From Sporomusa termitida (GTDB taxonomy: Bacteria; Bacillota; Negativicutes; Sporomusales; Sporomusaceae), in contig NZ_CP036259.1 of assembly GCF_007641255.1 (NCBI RefSeq), positions 4,776,501-4,840,500 of the forward strand: 64,000 bases of DNA, given 5' to 3'. The notes under the pieces were generated by a model. It ran no database searches. It had not been told where the DNA came from and saw only the letters and a program-made list of their open reading frames with translations. The position numbers and the translations under genes were made by a program. Below are positions 1 through 8,629 of this stretch, piece after piece. Each line of letters opens with the position of its first letter. Position 1 is the stretch's first letter.

Positions 1-1632
1 CGCAGCCGCTTCATTATGCGTTGCACCAGGTACCCCTTCCATATGCCGAGTCAGTTGCCGCTTATCATTTTATTCTCCTTCCTGGCGATAACAGGCAGCT
101 ACAGCGCCCTTCCCTGGGGTAAGCCACTCATTACTACCCGCTTAATTGCCTTACTGTTATCCGGTATCGCCGGCGGCCCCTTTACAGGCTTTAGTGTTGG
201 GATTATCTGTAGTGTGTATATGCTCCTTACTGAAATGCTGGCAACCTCCTCCGCTGTCTATATTGTTTTAGTTGGAACATTCTCCGGATTTGTGCGGCTC
301 CAATTCGGATTTCATCAATTGACTCCTCTCACAGGTGCAAGTATAGCTCTGGTCGCAGAATTATGCCAACTGACTATATATACACTATTTTTAGCCGAAG
401 AATTACTTGCTGCTTTTATTATGAAATCTGCGATCCCTACAATGATCGTCAGTATTGCCGGTATATGGATTTTTCTGTTTATTGTTAATTGGATCGAAGC
501 TGAACAGGATATTTATGGAGCCAGGGCGGCTCAATTGTCACTAAACATCGCCAGCCGTACCCTTCCTTATCTCCGGCTGGGTTTTAATACCTATTCCGCA
601 ACCGTTACTGCCCGGATTATTTATGAGCTCACCGAAGTAGATGCTGTTTCTATTACCGGCAGGTATAAGCGCCTGGCATTTATCGGCCAAGGTGCCGAGC
701 ATCATAAACCGGGAGAACCGATTATCTCCGCAGCAGTTAAGGAAGCCATTACCAATAAAGTAATGAAAGTTATTAACGCGCCGCTGGACCGGGGCTGCCC
801 TGTTTTGCACTGCCCTCTGCAGGCCGGGGTTGTAGTACCTTTATTTACAGGCAGCAAGGTCGTTGGCACAATCGAACTTGCCAGGGTTAACAATAAAACT
901 GTCTCCGAGCTGGATATCCGCATTGCTAACGGCATTGCCAATTTACTATCAGTACAAATTCAACTGGCGGAGATTGATGAACAACGAAAAATGCGAGAAA
1001 AAGCTGAATTGAAAGTACTTAGAGCTCAGATCAATCCTCATTTTCTTTTTAATACGATTAACATTATTATGTCCTTTTGCCGCACCGATCCCGATAAGGC
1101 GCGTAGTTTATTAGGCAGCTTGGCAACTTTAATGCATCGTGCTTATTCTAATCAGGAAGACTTTCTGCCGCTGCAGGATGAACTAACTGCCGTTACTGCT
1201 TATCTCGAAATTGCAAGATCACGGTTTGGCGACAGGTTAGATGTTGCTGTTCATGTCGAAGATGCTGCAATTAACGCACTCGTACCAGTGCTTTCCCTCC
1301 AGCCCTTAGTGGAGAATGCCTTAAATCATGGTTTGTTTCCTAAGGTAGGCCACTGTTTACTCGCAATTGAGGCTTCCATTGAAGCAAATTTACTAATTAT
1401 TACTGTCACTGACAACGGTGTGGGGATTCCCCGCGAAATACAGGACCAAATCCAGGCAGGTAATTGTGACGGCATCGGTCTGCTAAATGTTCATAAAAGA
1501 CTGACAAGCCTCTACGGTCCGGAGAACGGTATTACAATAGCATCCAATCCTCCTTTTGGCACAGAAATCCGGCTACAAATTCCGGTCAAATATCCGGTGA
1601 TATCTAACCAGAAAGTGAGTGGTGCATCGTGA
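1..1632 (+). CDS. LytS-family sensor histidine kinase (5' end outside the window)
   Basis: Membrane sensor kinase that would phosphorylate the LytTR-type regulator encoded directly downstream. The frame is open to base 1 with no stop, and the first residues resemble the interior of a 5TM-5TMR_LYT domain, so the true start lies upstream of the window. Visible parts: about five hydrophobic segments over residues 10-160, a GAF-like sensory region (about 190-320), the His_kinase H-box NPHFLFN near residue 345, and a HATPase_c domain with ENALNHG (N box) and DNGVGIP (G1 box). The stop overlaps the GTG start of the regulator (GTGA), so the two are translationally coupled. The signal sensed is unknown; LytS-like kinases of Firmicutes respond to cell-wall state or pyruvate. 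Family assignment is firm, ligand is not. Confidence 0.9.
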   Translation, partial: RSRFIMRCTRYPFHMPSQLPLIILFSFLAITGSYSALPWGKPLITTRLIALLLSGIAGGPFTGFSVGIICSVYMLLTEMLATSSAVYIVLVGTFSGFVRLQFGFHQLTPLTGASIALVAELCQLTIYTLFLAEELLAAFIMKSAIPTMIVSIAGIWIFLFIVNWIEAEQDIYGARAAQLSLNIASRTLPYLRLGFNTYSATVTARIIYELTEVDAVSITGRYKRLAFIGQGAEHHKPGEPIISAAVKEAITNKVMKVINAPLDRGCPVLHCPLQAGVVVPLFTGSKVVGTIELARVNNKTVSELDIRIANGIANLLSVQIQLAEIDEQRKMREKAELKVLRAQINPHFLFNTINIIMSFCRTDPDKARSLLGSLATLMHRAYSNQEDFLPLQDELTAVTAYLEIARSRFGDRLDVAVHVEDAAINALVPVLSLQPLVENALNHGLFPKVGHCLLAIEASIEANLLIITVTDNGVGIPREIQDQIQAGNCDGIGLLNVHKRLTSLYGPENGITIASNPPFGTEIRLQIPVKYPVISNQKVSGAS

Positions 1633-2357
1633 AAACAAAAGCTGTAATTATCGACGATGAACAGCCTATTTGTGATGAAATTGAGTATTTGCTGAATCAG
1701 CGGGGGGATATCGAGGTATGCGCCAAATTTACCAATTGTGTCGATGCACTCATTCACATCCTGGGAAAAAAACCGGACATTGTATTTTTAGATGTTATTA
1801 TCCCTGGTATGACCGGCCTGGAGATGGCGCAAAAGCTCAACAGTATGAAGGAGGTGCCTTATATTGTTTTTATTACCGCCCATACCGAACACGCTATTGA
1901 AGCTTTTTCCACCCCTGCTGTTGGCTATGTGACTAAACCCATTACTGAGGAAAAATTAGGAAATGTTTTGGCAAAGATACGCAATCTCTCTGCCAAAACC
2001 GCAAGCGAGCGGGGAACTCAAATTGCAAAGGTCTGCGTATTATCCGGCGGTAAAATTGTTCCCGTAAATAAAAAAGACATCGTTTTCATTTATGTAAAAG
2101 ACAAGGATGTCTTTGTCCGCACTCGCAGCGTTGAGTTCTCAGCTATGCTGACCTTACAGGAGTTTGATAACCTATTGACTGAACCTAATTTTCTGCGCAT
2201 ACATCGCCAGTATATTATAAATCTGGATGAAGTATTGGAGATTACTCCATGGTTTCACGGTTCCTATCTGCTGCGCATGAATGACCTCAATAAACAAGAA
2301 GTTCCCGTTAGCCGCACCCGGGTGAAACAGCTCAAGATTGCGCTTGGCCTCAAGTAA
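1629..2357 (+). CDS. LytR/AlgR-type response regulator (LytTR DNA-binding domain)
   Basis: Cytoplasmic transcription regulator partnered with the upstream LytS-like kinase. Residues 1-120 form a receiver domain with the acidic pair in IIDDEQ, the phospho-acceptor Asp in VFLDVIIPG, and the conserved Thr and Lys in FITAH and VTKPI. Residues about 140-240 form a LytTR domain (FIYVKDKDVFVRT, then FLRIHRQYIINLDEV, both typical). Start is GTG at 1629, overlapping the kinase stop by four bases. Length 242 residues is normal for the family. Target genes are not evident; the truncated Cache gene 26 bases downstream could belong to the same transcript. Confidence 0.92.
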   Translation: MKTKAVIIDDEQPICDEIEYLLNQRGDIEVCAKFTNCVDALIHILGKKPDIVFLDVIIPGMTGLEMAQKLNSMKEVPYIVFITAHTEHAIEAFSTPAVGYVTKPITEEKLGNVLAKIRNLSAKTASERGTQIAKVCVLSGGKIVPVNKKDIVFIYVKDKDVFVRTRSVEFSAMLTLQEFDNLLTEPNFLRIHRQYIINLDEVLEITPWFHGSYLLRMNDLNKQEVPVSRTRVKQLKIALGLK

Positions 2358-2383
2358 ATAAATGCAGGAGGTTTACAGAGTCA

Positions 2384-3070
2384 TTGCGTTTAAAAACAAG
2401 GCTTACAGTATTTTTTGTCGGTGTAGCCCTGATCGTTTCCCTTGCGGTAGGTATTGTCATTATCCGCGACATGCAGATTCAAATTGAAGTGGCAATCTCC
2501 GAGAAAGCCAGATCAGACCTGGCCACAGCGCTTGAGATTGCGGACTATATGCGTCCGGGTCCATGGCACATAGAACATGGAGAACTTTACAAGGGCCGGT
2601 TTCGGATCAATGATGATAATGAATTAGTGGATAAAATTGGCCGGTTAACAGATGACACTGTCACTATCTTTTTAAATAACACCCGTGTTGCCACCAATAT
2701 TATCAGGGATGGCAACAGGGTTACAGGCACACAGGCTGCTGATTATGTTACCCAAACCGTACTGGCCGGAGGAATCTATACCGGTGAGGCTGAAGTAATC
2801 GGAATCAAATACCAAACCTCCTACGCACCTATCAAAAATGATGCCGGGCAGATTATCGGCATGTTTTATATCGGTGTGTCAAAAAACTTTGCCGATCAGC
2901 TTAAGCACAGCTTTACTGCCGTCGCTATCTTATCTACCCGCATTGCTTTGTTATTTGCCCTTGCGGCCACCTGTTTTATCTCAGTAGATGCCTGGTCTAC
3001 CGCATCTGTCAACCGTACCAGCCCTCGCTGGACAACGCCACCGCCGCACAAAAAAGAGACGCCGCCTTAG
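2384..3070 (+). pseudogene. Truncated Cache-domain sensor (remnant of a chemoreceptor or sensor kinase)
   Basis: TTG start with an AGGAGG box 12 bases upstream. Residues 1-30 are a signal/transmembrane segment, about 45-170 an extracytoplasmic single Cache (sCache_3_2-like) domain ending in GMFYIGVSK, and about 178-200 a second transmembrane helix. After that helix a chemoreceptor should continue into HAMP and signalling domains. Instead about 28 low-complexity residues follow (SVDAWSTASVNRTSPRW and a Pro/Lys-rich end). The last codons lie inside the hairpin that terminates the convergent MFS gene. I infer loss of the 3' part by deletion or frameshift. It could still be expressed as a membrane-anchored binding protein feeding the adjacent LytS-like kinase, so pseudogene is an inference. 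Confidence 0.6.
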
Positions 3071-3087
3071 CCAAGGGGCCGTCTCTT
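3054..3087 (-). terminator. Terminator of the MFS carrier gene
   Basis: Stem AAGAGACG/CGTCTCTT. On the minus strand it is followed by a run of T (TTTTTT), so it serves the minus-strand carrier gene. It overlaps the 3' end of the truncated Cache reading frame on the other strand. Confidence 0.75.
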
Positions 3088-3114
3088 CCTTATGAAACAA
3101 GGCGTCAATTTTTA

Positions 3115-4365
3115 CTATAAGGGTTTACCAATCTCAACCTTAGCTTTGGGAGGAGCGGCTAATATCGGTAAGATTATTGCCATAGCCAGGACAAGGGCGG
3201 TGATAACAAGCGCCTCACTATAATTGCCTGATGACTGGCGGATCCGTGCAAACAGCATTGGTCCCATTATCCCGGCGGCCCCCCAGGCAGTTAACATCCA
3301 GCCATAGATCCGGCCAACATATTTTGTGCCAAAAACATCGGCGGCATAAGCAGGCATGGTGGCAAAACCACCGCCATAACAGGCATAGATATATGAGCAG
3401 ATAATAATAAACATAGTCATGTCGTTCGTATTGGATAAGAAATAAAAAGCCACCGCTTGCGTACCAAACAGGATAAAAAATACCGTACGACGGCCAATTT
3501 TGTCAGAGGTAGAAGCCCAAAACAGCCGGCCTAAGCCATTAACTATTGCAAATATACCGAGAATGGCCCCGGCCTGCATTGCCTTGTCCGCAGCGCTCAT
3601 GGATCCGGGCATAAGATCCTGCGCCATCGGTGAAGCCTGGGAAATAAGAGCAATACCAGCAGTAATATTGAGGAACAGCATCGCCCACAGAAGATAGAAA
3701 TACTTGGAACTAACAGCCTCACCTAAAGTCATGCCGGCTGCCGCAGCTTTGCCGCCTGGAGCTATCCAGCCAGCTGGCACATAGCCTGGCGGTGGTTCAA
3801 CCATAAACTGAGCAGCGGCTGTAACCGCCACCAAAAAAATTGCACCAAAGATATAAAATGTCATCGCTGTACCCATACTGGCAATCATTCCCGGTGAAAG
3901 CACGGTAAGCATAAGCGAACCAAGGCCAAAACCCATTACAGCCAAACCGGTAATGAGTCCTCTTTTGTCCGGGAACCACTTAACCAACGTAGCAATCGGG
4001 GTAATATAGCCAAAGCCCAGACCTAGTCCGCAGATAAGGCCATAGCCAAGATAAATTACCGTAAGCGAACCAATCTGATCGCCAAAGCCTGTGATAAGAG
4101 TACCAAGACCAAAGAGAACACCACCGATAGTAGCAACAATCCGTGCACCTTTTGTATCAAGAATATAACCACCGGCAGCACTGGAAAGAGCCAGGAAACC
4201 AATAGCAATGGTGAAGGTTAACGTAACATCAGCGTTACTCCAGTTGTGGGCAGCCATTAAAGGCTTAGTAAATACGCTCCAGCCATATACAGTACCTAAG
4301 CAAATCTGCATTACTATTCCCGCTAATGCAATCAGCCAACGGTTAGGGTAGCTTTTTCCCTCCAT
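3115..4365 (-). CDS. OFA-family MFS transporter (oxalate/formate antiporter-like)
   Basis: Twelve-helix secondary carrier of the oxalate/formate antiporter family, expected in the cytoplasmic membrane exchanging a mono- or dicarboxylate. The typical family start is seen (RWLIALAGIVMQICLGTVYGWSVF) plus the loop after helix 2 with DTKGAR. A longer reading frame begins eight codons upstream at 4389, but the AAGGAG box sits nine bases before the ATG at 4365, so this start is preferred (416 residues). It stands alone, convergent with the Cache remnant. Substrate cannot be read from sequence: formate, oxalate, pyruvate and other carboxylates are all known in this family. Confidence 0.88.
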   Translation of the reverse strand: MEGKSYPNRWLIALAGIVMQICLGTVYGWSVFTKPLMAAHNWSNADVTLTFTIAIGFLALSSAAGGYILDTKGARIVATIGGVLFGLGTLITGFGDQIGSLTVIYLGYGLICGLGLGFGYITPIATLVKWFPDKRGLITGLAVMGFGLGSLMLTVLSPGMIASMGTAMTFYIFGAIFLVAVTAAAQFMVEPPPGYVPAGWIAPGGKAAAAGMTLGEAVSSKYFYLLWAMLFLNITAGIALISQASPMAQDLMPGSMSAADKAMQAGAILGIFAIVNGLGRLFWASTSDKIGRRTVFFILFGTQAVAFYFLSNTNDMTMFIIICSYIYACYGGGFATMPAYAADVFGTKYVGRIYGWMLTAWGAAGIMGPMLFARIRQSSGNYSEALVITALVLAMAIILPILAAPPKAKVEIGKPL

Positions 4366-4640
4366 GCAAGAACACTCCTTCCTATTCATGTCCTGACGTA
4401 TAATCCATGAAATTAGCTAGGAGATTTAATATTTATTAAATATTCCCACTACTTATCAGGCAGTGTTACCCCGGCGCCAAAGCAACATGCCTGCCCTGCA
4501 AATTCATGAACTACACCCCCATTATAGACGGAGGCTTCTGCCGCTTCCACAATGCCTTACTGAGCCGCGAAATATCCTTACTCAAGTGTTCTATATGGAG
4601 GCTGAAACGTCTAATTTATTATTTAATATTCTGAACTTTT
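4366..4640 (-). promoter_or_regulatory. Upstream region of the OFA carrier with a conspicuous hairpin
   Basis: Non-coding stretch of about 275 bases. A TATAAT (minus strand) lies near 4522-4527 without a good -35. Downstream of it is an inverted repeat, CAGGCAGTGTT (4458-4468) with AACATGCCTG (4483-4492), ten base pairs with one bulge around a GC-rich loop containing GGCGCC. It would sit in the 5' leader of the carrier mRNA. Function unknown; it does not match a riboswitch I know. Confidence 0.35.
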
Positions 4641-4646
4641 TAATAT

Positions 4647-4680
4647 AAAAAAGAACCTTTGCAAGGCAAAGGTTCTTTTT
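4647..4680 (-). terminator. Terminator of the tRNA cluster
   Basis: Perfect hairpin AAAAGAACCTTTGC/GCAAAGGTTCTTTT with a three-base loop. It follows the last tRNA by a base or two on the minus strand; A/T runs on both sides make it bidirectional. Confidence 0.9.
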
Positions 4681-4756
<76 letters not shown>

Positions 4757-4830
4757 GCATTTCGAGGTTCGCTTCGTTCGTCGGTTCGATGATTCGAACT
4801 TGCGATCTATCGAACCTCGAATCATCGAAA
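4757..4830. repeat. Overlapping inverted repeats in the tRNA-Glu/tRNA-Val spacer
   Basis: This 74-base spacer is rich in TTCGA. TTCGAGGTTCG (4761-4771) is complementary to CGAACCTCGAA (4811-4821). TTCGATGATTCGA (4785-4797) is complementary to TCGAATCATCGAA (4817-4829). The two right arms overlap, so only one stem can form at a time. The Glu-Lys spacer, by contrast, is five bases. Could be a processing signal in the precursor tRNA or a small repeat element. Confidence 0.7.
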
Positions 4831-4905
4831 TGGTGACCCGTAAGGGAATCGAACCCTTGATACCGCCGTGAAAGGGCGGTGTCTTAACCGCTTGACCAAC
4901 GGGCC
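4831..4905 (-). tRNA. tRNA-Glu (anticodon UUC)
   Basis: 75-nt minus-strand cloverleaf. Acceptor arms GGCCCGT/ACGGGTC, anticodon loop CTTTCAC between CCGCC and GGCGG, T-loop GTTCGATTC, encoded CCA. Confidence 0.96.
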
Positions 4906-4910
4906 AAAAA

Positions 4911-4986
4911 TGGTGATCCACCCGCGACTCGAACGCGGGACACCCTGATTAAAAGTCAGGTGCTCTACCAACTGAGCTAGTGGATC
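4911..4986 (-). tRNA. tRNA-Lys (anticodon UUU)
   Basis: 76-nt minus-strand cloverleaf. Acceptor arms GATCCAC/GTGGATC, anticodon loop CTTTTAA between CCTGA and TCAGG, T-loop GTTCGAGTC, encoded CCA. First gene of the cluster. Confidence 0.96.
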
Positions 4987-5040
4987 ATCTTCACAAGACA
5001 AAATTATACAAGATATCAACAGGCTTGTCAATCAAAAAAA

Positions 5041-5070
5041 AATAACCTGAGGCACCGCCAGCAGGTTATT
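5041..5070 (-). terminator. Terminator after purA
   Basis: AATAACCTG/CAGGTTATT stem with a 12-base loop, flanked by A and T runs on both sides. It lies 11 bases beyond the purA stop. Confidence 0.85.
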
Positions 5071-5081
5071 TTTTTATAAAA

Positions 5082-6365
5082 TTAGAACATATTTTCAAGG
5101 ATTATAGTTTGCTCACGTCCGGGGCCTACAGAAACAATCCCAATCCCGATACCGCTAGTCTCACTTAAGCGCTCAATATAGCGGCGGGCATTCAGGGGCA
5201 GGTCTTCATATTTGCGTATATCACTAGTAGGCTCATCCCAACCTGGCAATTCCTCATAGATAGGTTCCACCTGGGCCAGTACTTTAAGGCTGGCAGGAAA
5301 TTCATTCAGGATTTCACCTTTATATTTATAGCTGGTACAAATCTTAAGGGTTTTTAAGCCGTCAAGAATATCGAGACGGGTAATTGCCATATAATCTATG
5401 CCGCTGACATAACCGGCATAGCGAACAACACAAGCGTCCAGCCAGCCGCAACGGCGTGGGCGGCCAGTTGTTGTCCCATATTCATGCCCCCGCTCACGGA
5501 TGGTTTGGCCAATCTCATCCTGAAGCTCAGTCGGGAATGGCCCCTCCCCAACACGCGTCGTATACGCTTTGACAACGCCAATAACTTTATTAATTTGCGT
5601 TGGCCCTACCCCGGCGCCGATGCAAGCCCCGCCCGCGATAGGGTGGGAAGAGGTTACATAAGGATACGTACCATGATCTAAATCAAGCAGTGTTGCCTGC
5701 GCACCTTCAAAAAGAACTTTTTCATTATTTTTAATCGCTGCATGCAGCACCGCAGCAGTATCAGTAACATAAGGTTTAAGCTGACGGGCATATTCCAGAT
5801 ATTCTTGCTTTACTTGCTCATAGTCAAAGCCCTCAACGCCGTACACAGCTTTAAGCAAATGATTTTTGGCCTCTAAATTATACTCAAGCTTTTCACAAAA
5901 TTCTTCTTCATCCATCAGGTCCACCATCCGGATGCCGGCCCGGGAGTTTTTGTCCATATAACAGGGGCCGATGCCCCGTTTCGTAGTACCGATTTTTCGG
6001 TCACCGCGGGATTCTTCTTCCACTTCGTCGAGCAACCGGTGGTAAGGCATAATTACATGGGCCCGATTGGAAACTTTAAGCCCGGAAGTATCAATCCCTT
6101 TATCTTGCATGCTCTTCAGTTCTTTAAGCATCACGGCCGGATCAATAACTACCCCGTTGCCAACTACACAGGTCTTACGGGAATATAATATTCCTGACGG
6201 CAGCAAATGCAGTTTAAACTCCGCACCGTTAACAACCACTGTATGCCCGGCATTATTGCCACCTTGATAACGGACAACAACATTGGCTTGTTCAGCCAGG
6301 AAATCAACGATCTTGCCTTTACCTTCGTCACCCCATTGGGTGCCAATAACAACTACAGAAGACAT
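5082..6365 (-). CDS. purA: Adenylosuccinate synthetase
   Basis: Joins IMP and aspartate using GTP to give adenylosuccinate, the first committed step to AMP; cytoplasmic homodimer. The N-terminal GTP-binding loop WGDEGKGK with catalytic Asp13 is present, followed by GGNNAGHT (His41 region), GTTKRGIGP, and the C-terminal [11 protein letters not shown]. 427 residues, the usual length, with no gaps. It lies 43 bases after purB in the same direction, so both steps from IMP to AMP are co-transcribed. A homolog also sits downstream of dnaB near the origin in Bacillus. Confidence 0.98.
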   Translation of the reverse strand: MSSVVVIGTQWGDEGKGKIVDFLAEQANVVVRYQGGNNAGHTVVVNGAEFKLHLLPSGILYSRKTCVVGNGVVIDPAVMLKELKSMQDKGIDTSGLKVSNRAHVIMPYHRLLDEVEEESRGDRKIGTTKRGIGPCYMDKNSRAGIRMVDLMDEEEFCEKLEYNLEAKNHLLKAVYGVEGFDYEQVKQEYLEYARQLKPYVTDTAAVLHAAIKNNEKVLFEGAQATLLDLDHGTYPYVTSSHPIAGGACIGAGVGPTQINKVIGVVKAYTTRVGEGPFPTELQDEIGQTIRERGHEYGTTTGRPRRCGWLDACVVRYAGYVSGIDYMAITRLDILDGLKTLKICTSYKYKGEILNEFPASLKVLAQVEPIYEELPGWDEPTSDIRKYEDLPLNARRYIERLSETSGIGIGIVSVGPGREQTIILENMF

Positions 6366-6408
6366 CTAATCAATCCTTTCCTACACAACTGGATAAATAA
6401 TCATTCTC

Positions 6409-7701
6409 CTACAACCCGAAACGTGCCATAATAGTATCCACATGCCGCAGATAATAGGAATACTCGAAGCACTCTTCGATATCTGAAACGCTAAGGTATT
6501 GCTTGATATCAGGATCGGCGATTACATTGGTTTTAAAATCCGCACCCTCCAGCCATCTAGCCATAGCGTTACGCTGTACCCAGCGGTAAGCATCCTCCCG
6601 CACAGCCCCTTTATCCACAAGTTTTAGCAATACACGCTGACTAAAAATTAAGCCCCCGGTTTTTTCTATGTTGGCCTTCATTGCCTCAGGATAAACCAGC
6701 AGGCGATCAACAACATCAGTAAAAATCCGCAGCATATAATCGACTAAAATAGTACTATCAGGCAAAATAACACGTTCGACCGAAGAGTGGGAAATATCAC
6801 GTTCATGCCATAGCGGCATATCCTCAAGCGCAGACATAGCATGGCCGCGTACTACCCTGGCCAAACCGGTCACCCGTTCACAGGTGATGGGATTGCGTTT
6901 ATGCGGCATAGCCGAAGATCCCTTTTGCCCTGGGTGGAAATATTCTTCCGCTTCCCGAATATCAGTACGTTGTAAATTTCTAATTTCAGTAGCAAATTTG
7001 TCCAGTGAACCAGCTACAATAGCCAGCGTAGTCACGAATTCTGCATGACGGTCACGCTGGATAACCTGAGTAGCCAGCTTGGCGGCTTTAATCCCCATTT
7101 GCTGACATACAAAAGTTTCTATATAGGGATCAATGTTGGCATAGGTGCCTACAGCACCGGATAGTTTGCCAATAGCCACAGCATCCCGGGCACGTTTTAC
7201 ACGCTCGATATTGCGTTCGGTCTCATCCATCCACAACGCAAATTTCAGGCCAAGGGTAAGCGGTTCGGCATGAATTCCATGTGTACGGCCAATCATCGCA
7301 GTATATTTATGCTCTGCTGCCCGACGTTTCAGTATATCACGCAAGGTAACAAGATCGTCAATGATAATATCAGCAGCCTGTTTCATCATCACGCCTAAAG
7401 CTGTGTCTTTTACATCACTTGACGTTAAGCCCATGTGAATATATTTTGCCGGTTCACCCACATTCTCAGCCACAGCGGTTAGAAATGCTAAAATATCATG
7501 ACGGGTTTCCTTTTCAATTTCACGTATACGCTCTACTGAGAACTTAGCTTTCTCCTTAATAACAGGTACAGCTTCAGCCGGAATCTGCCCCAGCTTGGCC
7601 ATAGCCTCACACGCTGCGATTTCAATATCAAGCATTGTTTGGAATTCATTTTCGTCAGTCCAAATACGTCCCATCTCGGGATACGTATAACGTTCAATCA
7701 T
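6409..7701 (-). CDS. purB: Adenylosuccinate lyase
   Basis: Fumarase/aspartase-superfamily enzyme that releases fumarate from adenylosuccinate (to AMP) and from SAICAR (to AICAR). 430 residues, full length for the bacterial form. The superfamily signature SSAMPHKRNPITCE is present around residue 262, the TSSDVKDTA motif near 90, and the GRTHGIHAEP substrate-binding segment near 140. Starts MIERYTYPEMGRIW, typical for Firmicutes. First gene of the purB-purA unit, behind a good sigma-A promoter and a leader of about 115 bases. Confidence 0.98.
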   Translation of the reverse strand: MIERYTYPEMGRIWTDENEFQTMLDIEIAACEAMAKLGQIPAEAVPVIKEKAKFSVERIREIEKETRHDILAFLTAVAENVGEPAKYIHMGLTSSDVKDTALGVMMKQAADIIIDDLVTLRDILKRRAAEHKYTAMIGRTHGIHAEPLTLGLKFALWMDETERNIERVKRARDAVAIGKLSGAVGTYANIDPYIETFVCQQMGIKAAKLATQVIQRDRHAEFVTTLAIVAGSLDKFATEIRNLQRTDIREAEEYFHPGQKGSSAMPHKRNPITCERVTGLARVVRGHAMSALEDMPLWHERDISHSSVERVILPDSTILVDYMLRIFTDVVDRLLVYPEAMKANIEKTGGLIFSQRVLLKLVDKGAVREDAYRWVQRNAMARWLEGADFKTNVIADPDIKQYLSVSDIEECFEYSYYLRHVDTIMARFGL

Positions 7702-7826
7702 GATACCACTTCGCTTTCCGAACTGTTCTAAATGTTAGCAGGCAGTCCTGTATTTTTTACATAATCAAAAAACACTCTGATTTGCAGATAACCGCTCTCT
7801 AGTTTTTCCCCTTTTTTCCCTTGTTT

Positions 7827-7856
7827 ATCATAGCACTAGCAGATAATGGCTGTCAA
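7827..7856 (-). promoter_or_regulatory. Sigma-A promoter of purB-purA
   Basis: TTGACA-N18-TATGAT on the minus strand. Transcription should begin about base 7820, leaving a leader of roughly 115 bases before the purB start. I do not recognise a purine riboswitch in that leader. Confidence 0.8.
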
Positions 7857-7900
7857 TAAAAAACGAATGATTATATTAATATTAAAATTAATGTTCGGAA

Positions 7901-7941
7901 AATCAGGCAAACCTGCCGTCTCCGCAACAGCAGGCTTGATT
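7901..7941. repeat. Imperfect hairpin in the purB upstream region
   Basis: CCTGCCGT (7912-7919) faces ACAGCAGG (7927-7934) with one mismatch, with AATCA/TGATT flanks. It lies upstream of the purB promoter and of the plus-strand small gene, so it cannot be assigned as anyone's terminator. The rest of 7702-8064 holds nothing further I recognise apart from promoters. Confidence 0.4.
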
Positions 7942-8001
7942 GTTTATTGCCGGGAAATATCCGGTCACTACCTGTATTTTTTCTGGTAACCCCCTCTAAA
8001 A

Positions 8002-8029
8002 GCACATTCATTACCTGTAAGCATACAAT
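8002..8029 (+). promoter_or_regulatory. Candidate mother-cell sigma (SigE/SigK-like) promoter
   Basis: GCAC-N16-CATACAAT. The -10 matches the SigE CATACANT pattern, and the AC upstream fits the short SigK -35. It ends 35 bases before the start codon of the 38-residue membrane peptide. Confidence 0.45.
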
Positions 8030-8064
8030 GTAATAACTATACTTCTATATAAGGAGGAGTTATT

Positions 8065-8181
8065 ATGGATGATCAGCAGAGATTTATCAGCCAGGACTTC
8101 TATTGGGATGGTTGGATTTGGATTATTATTATTATTCTCTGCTTTGTCTTTTTATGCTGTGGAAACAGGTCTGCGCTTTAG
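8065..8181 (+). CDS. Tiny membrane protein (38 residues), probable spore-type peptide
   Basis: ATG preceded by a near-perfect AAGGAGGAG box at 8051-8059. The peptide starts MDDQQRFISQDFYW, then carries one hydrophobic helix made largely of Ile, Leu, Phe and Val, and ends CCGNRSAL, so it should span the membrane once. I do not recognise the family. The layout (very strong ribosome site, under 40 residues, one helix, mother-cell-like promoter) resembles YjcZ-type small spore proteins of Firmicutes. A second peptide of the same design follows 251 bases downstream. Function unknown. Confidence 0.6.
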   Translation: MDDQQRFISQDFYWDGWIWIIIIILCFVFLCCGNRSAL

Positions 8182-8367
8182 CTGTTAATATGGCATGCCA
8201 CGCGGCCTCATCCTTGCTAACATGCGGCTTATCTCTTTTGAAGAGGAAGAGTTAGCGATGTTGTTATTGCTAACTCTTATTGGGGGAATGGCTTAAGAAA
8301 AATTTGCTTATTTTTAAAACCGGACTTTAGTATTTGGCTGATAATGCAGGCCGCATTGAGCACTGTA

Positions 8368-8395
8368 ACATGAGCATCAATTATAGAATAATATA
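8368..8395 (+). promoter_or_regulatory. Weak candidate sporulation promoter
   Basis: AC-N17-AATAATATA upstream of the second tiny gene, loosely similar to SigK sites (CATANNNTA with the first C replaced by A). Speculative. The remainder of 8182-8432 shows no gene. Confidence 0.25.
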
Positions 8396-8432
8396 AAGTG
8401 ATTTACTAATTGACCTAGAAGGAGGATTTTTT

Positions 8433-8534
8433 ATGTTTTGGAATACCAATAGAGAGCTTTGGTTTATCATTCTTGTCATCAGTTTATTTGTCTTATTATT
8501 CCCTGGGTTCTTTGATGATACTTCTTGTTCTTAA
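8433..8534 (+). CDS. Tiny membrane protein (33 residues), second of the pair
   Basis: ATG preceded by GAAGGAGG at 8418-8425. The peptide begins MFWNTNRELWF, has one hydrophobic helix (Ile/Leu/Val/Phe) and ends FFDDTSCS. It is too short for standard gene callers. Aromatic-rich ends flanking a single helix match the neighbouring 38-residue peptide in design but not in sequence. A strong hairpin terminator lies about 60 bases downstream. Family unknown; spore or envelope role inferred only from context. Confidence 0.55.
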   Translation: MFWNTNRELWFIILVISLFVLLFPGFFDDTSCS

Positions 8535-8592
8535 TAGATCCAACCATAAATAATCTAAAAAGTATTTTTACTTATCCTGCCTGAGGATCCCC

Positions 8593-8629
8593 GGAAGAAA
8601 GCCGCGCTGCATGCAGCGCGGCTTCTTTC
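8593..8629. terminator. Strong bidirectional terminator
   Basis: Perfect stem GCCGCGCTGC/GCAGCGCGGC (8601-8622) with GAAGAAA and TTCTTTC flanks. It separates the tiny plus-strand genes from the convergent hemolysin III gene, whose stop codon it overlaps by two bases. Confidence 0.8.

Noticed and set aside
4463-4648. Plus-strand 61-residue frame upstream of the OFA carrier
   Set aside because: No ribosome site, no family resemblance, and it overlaps the carrier's leader hairpin and the tRNA terminator.
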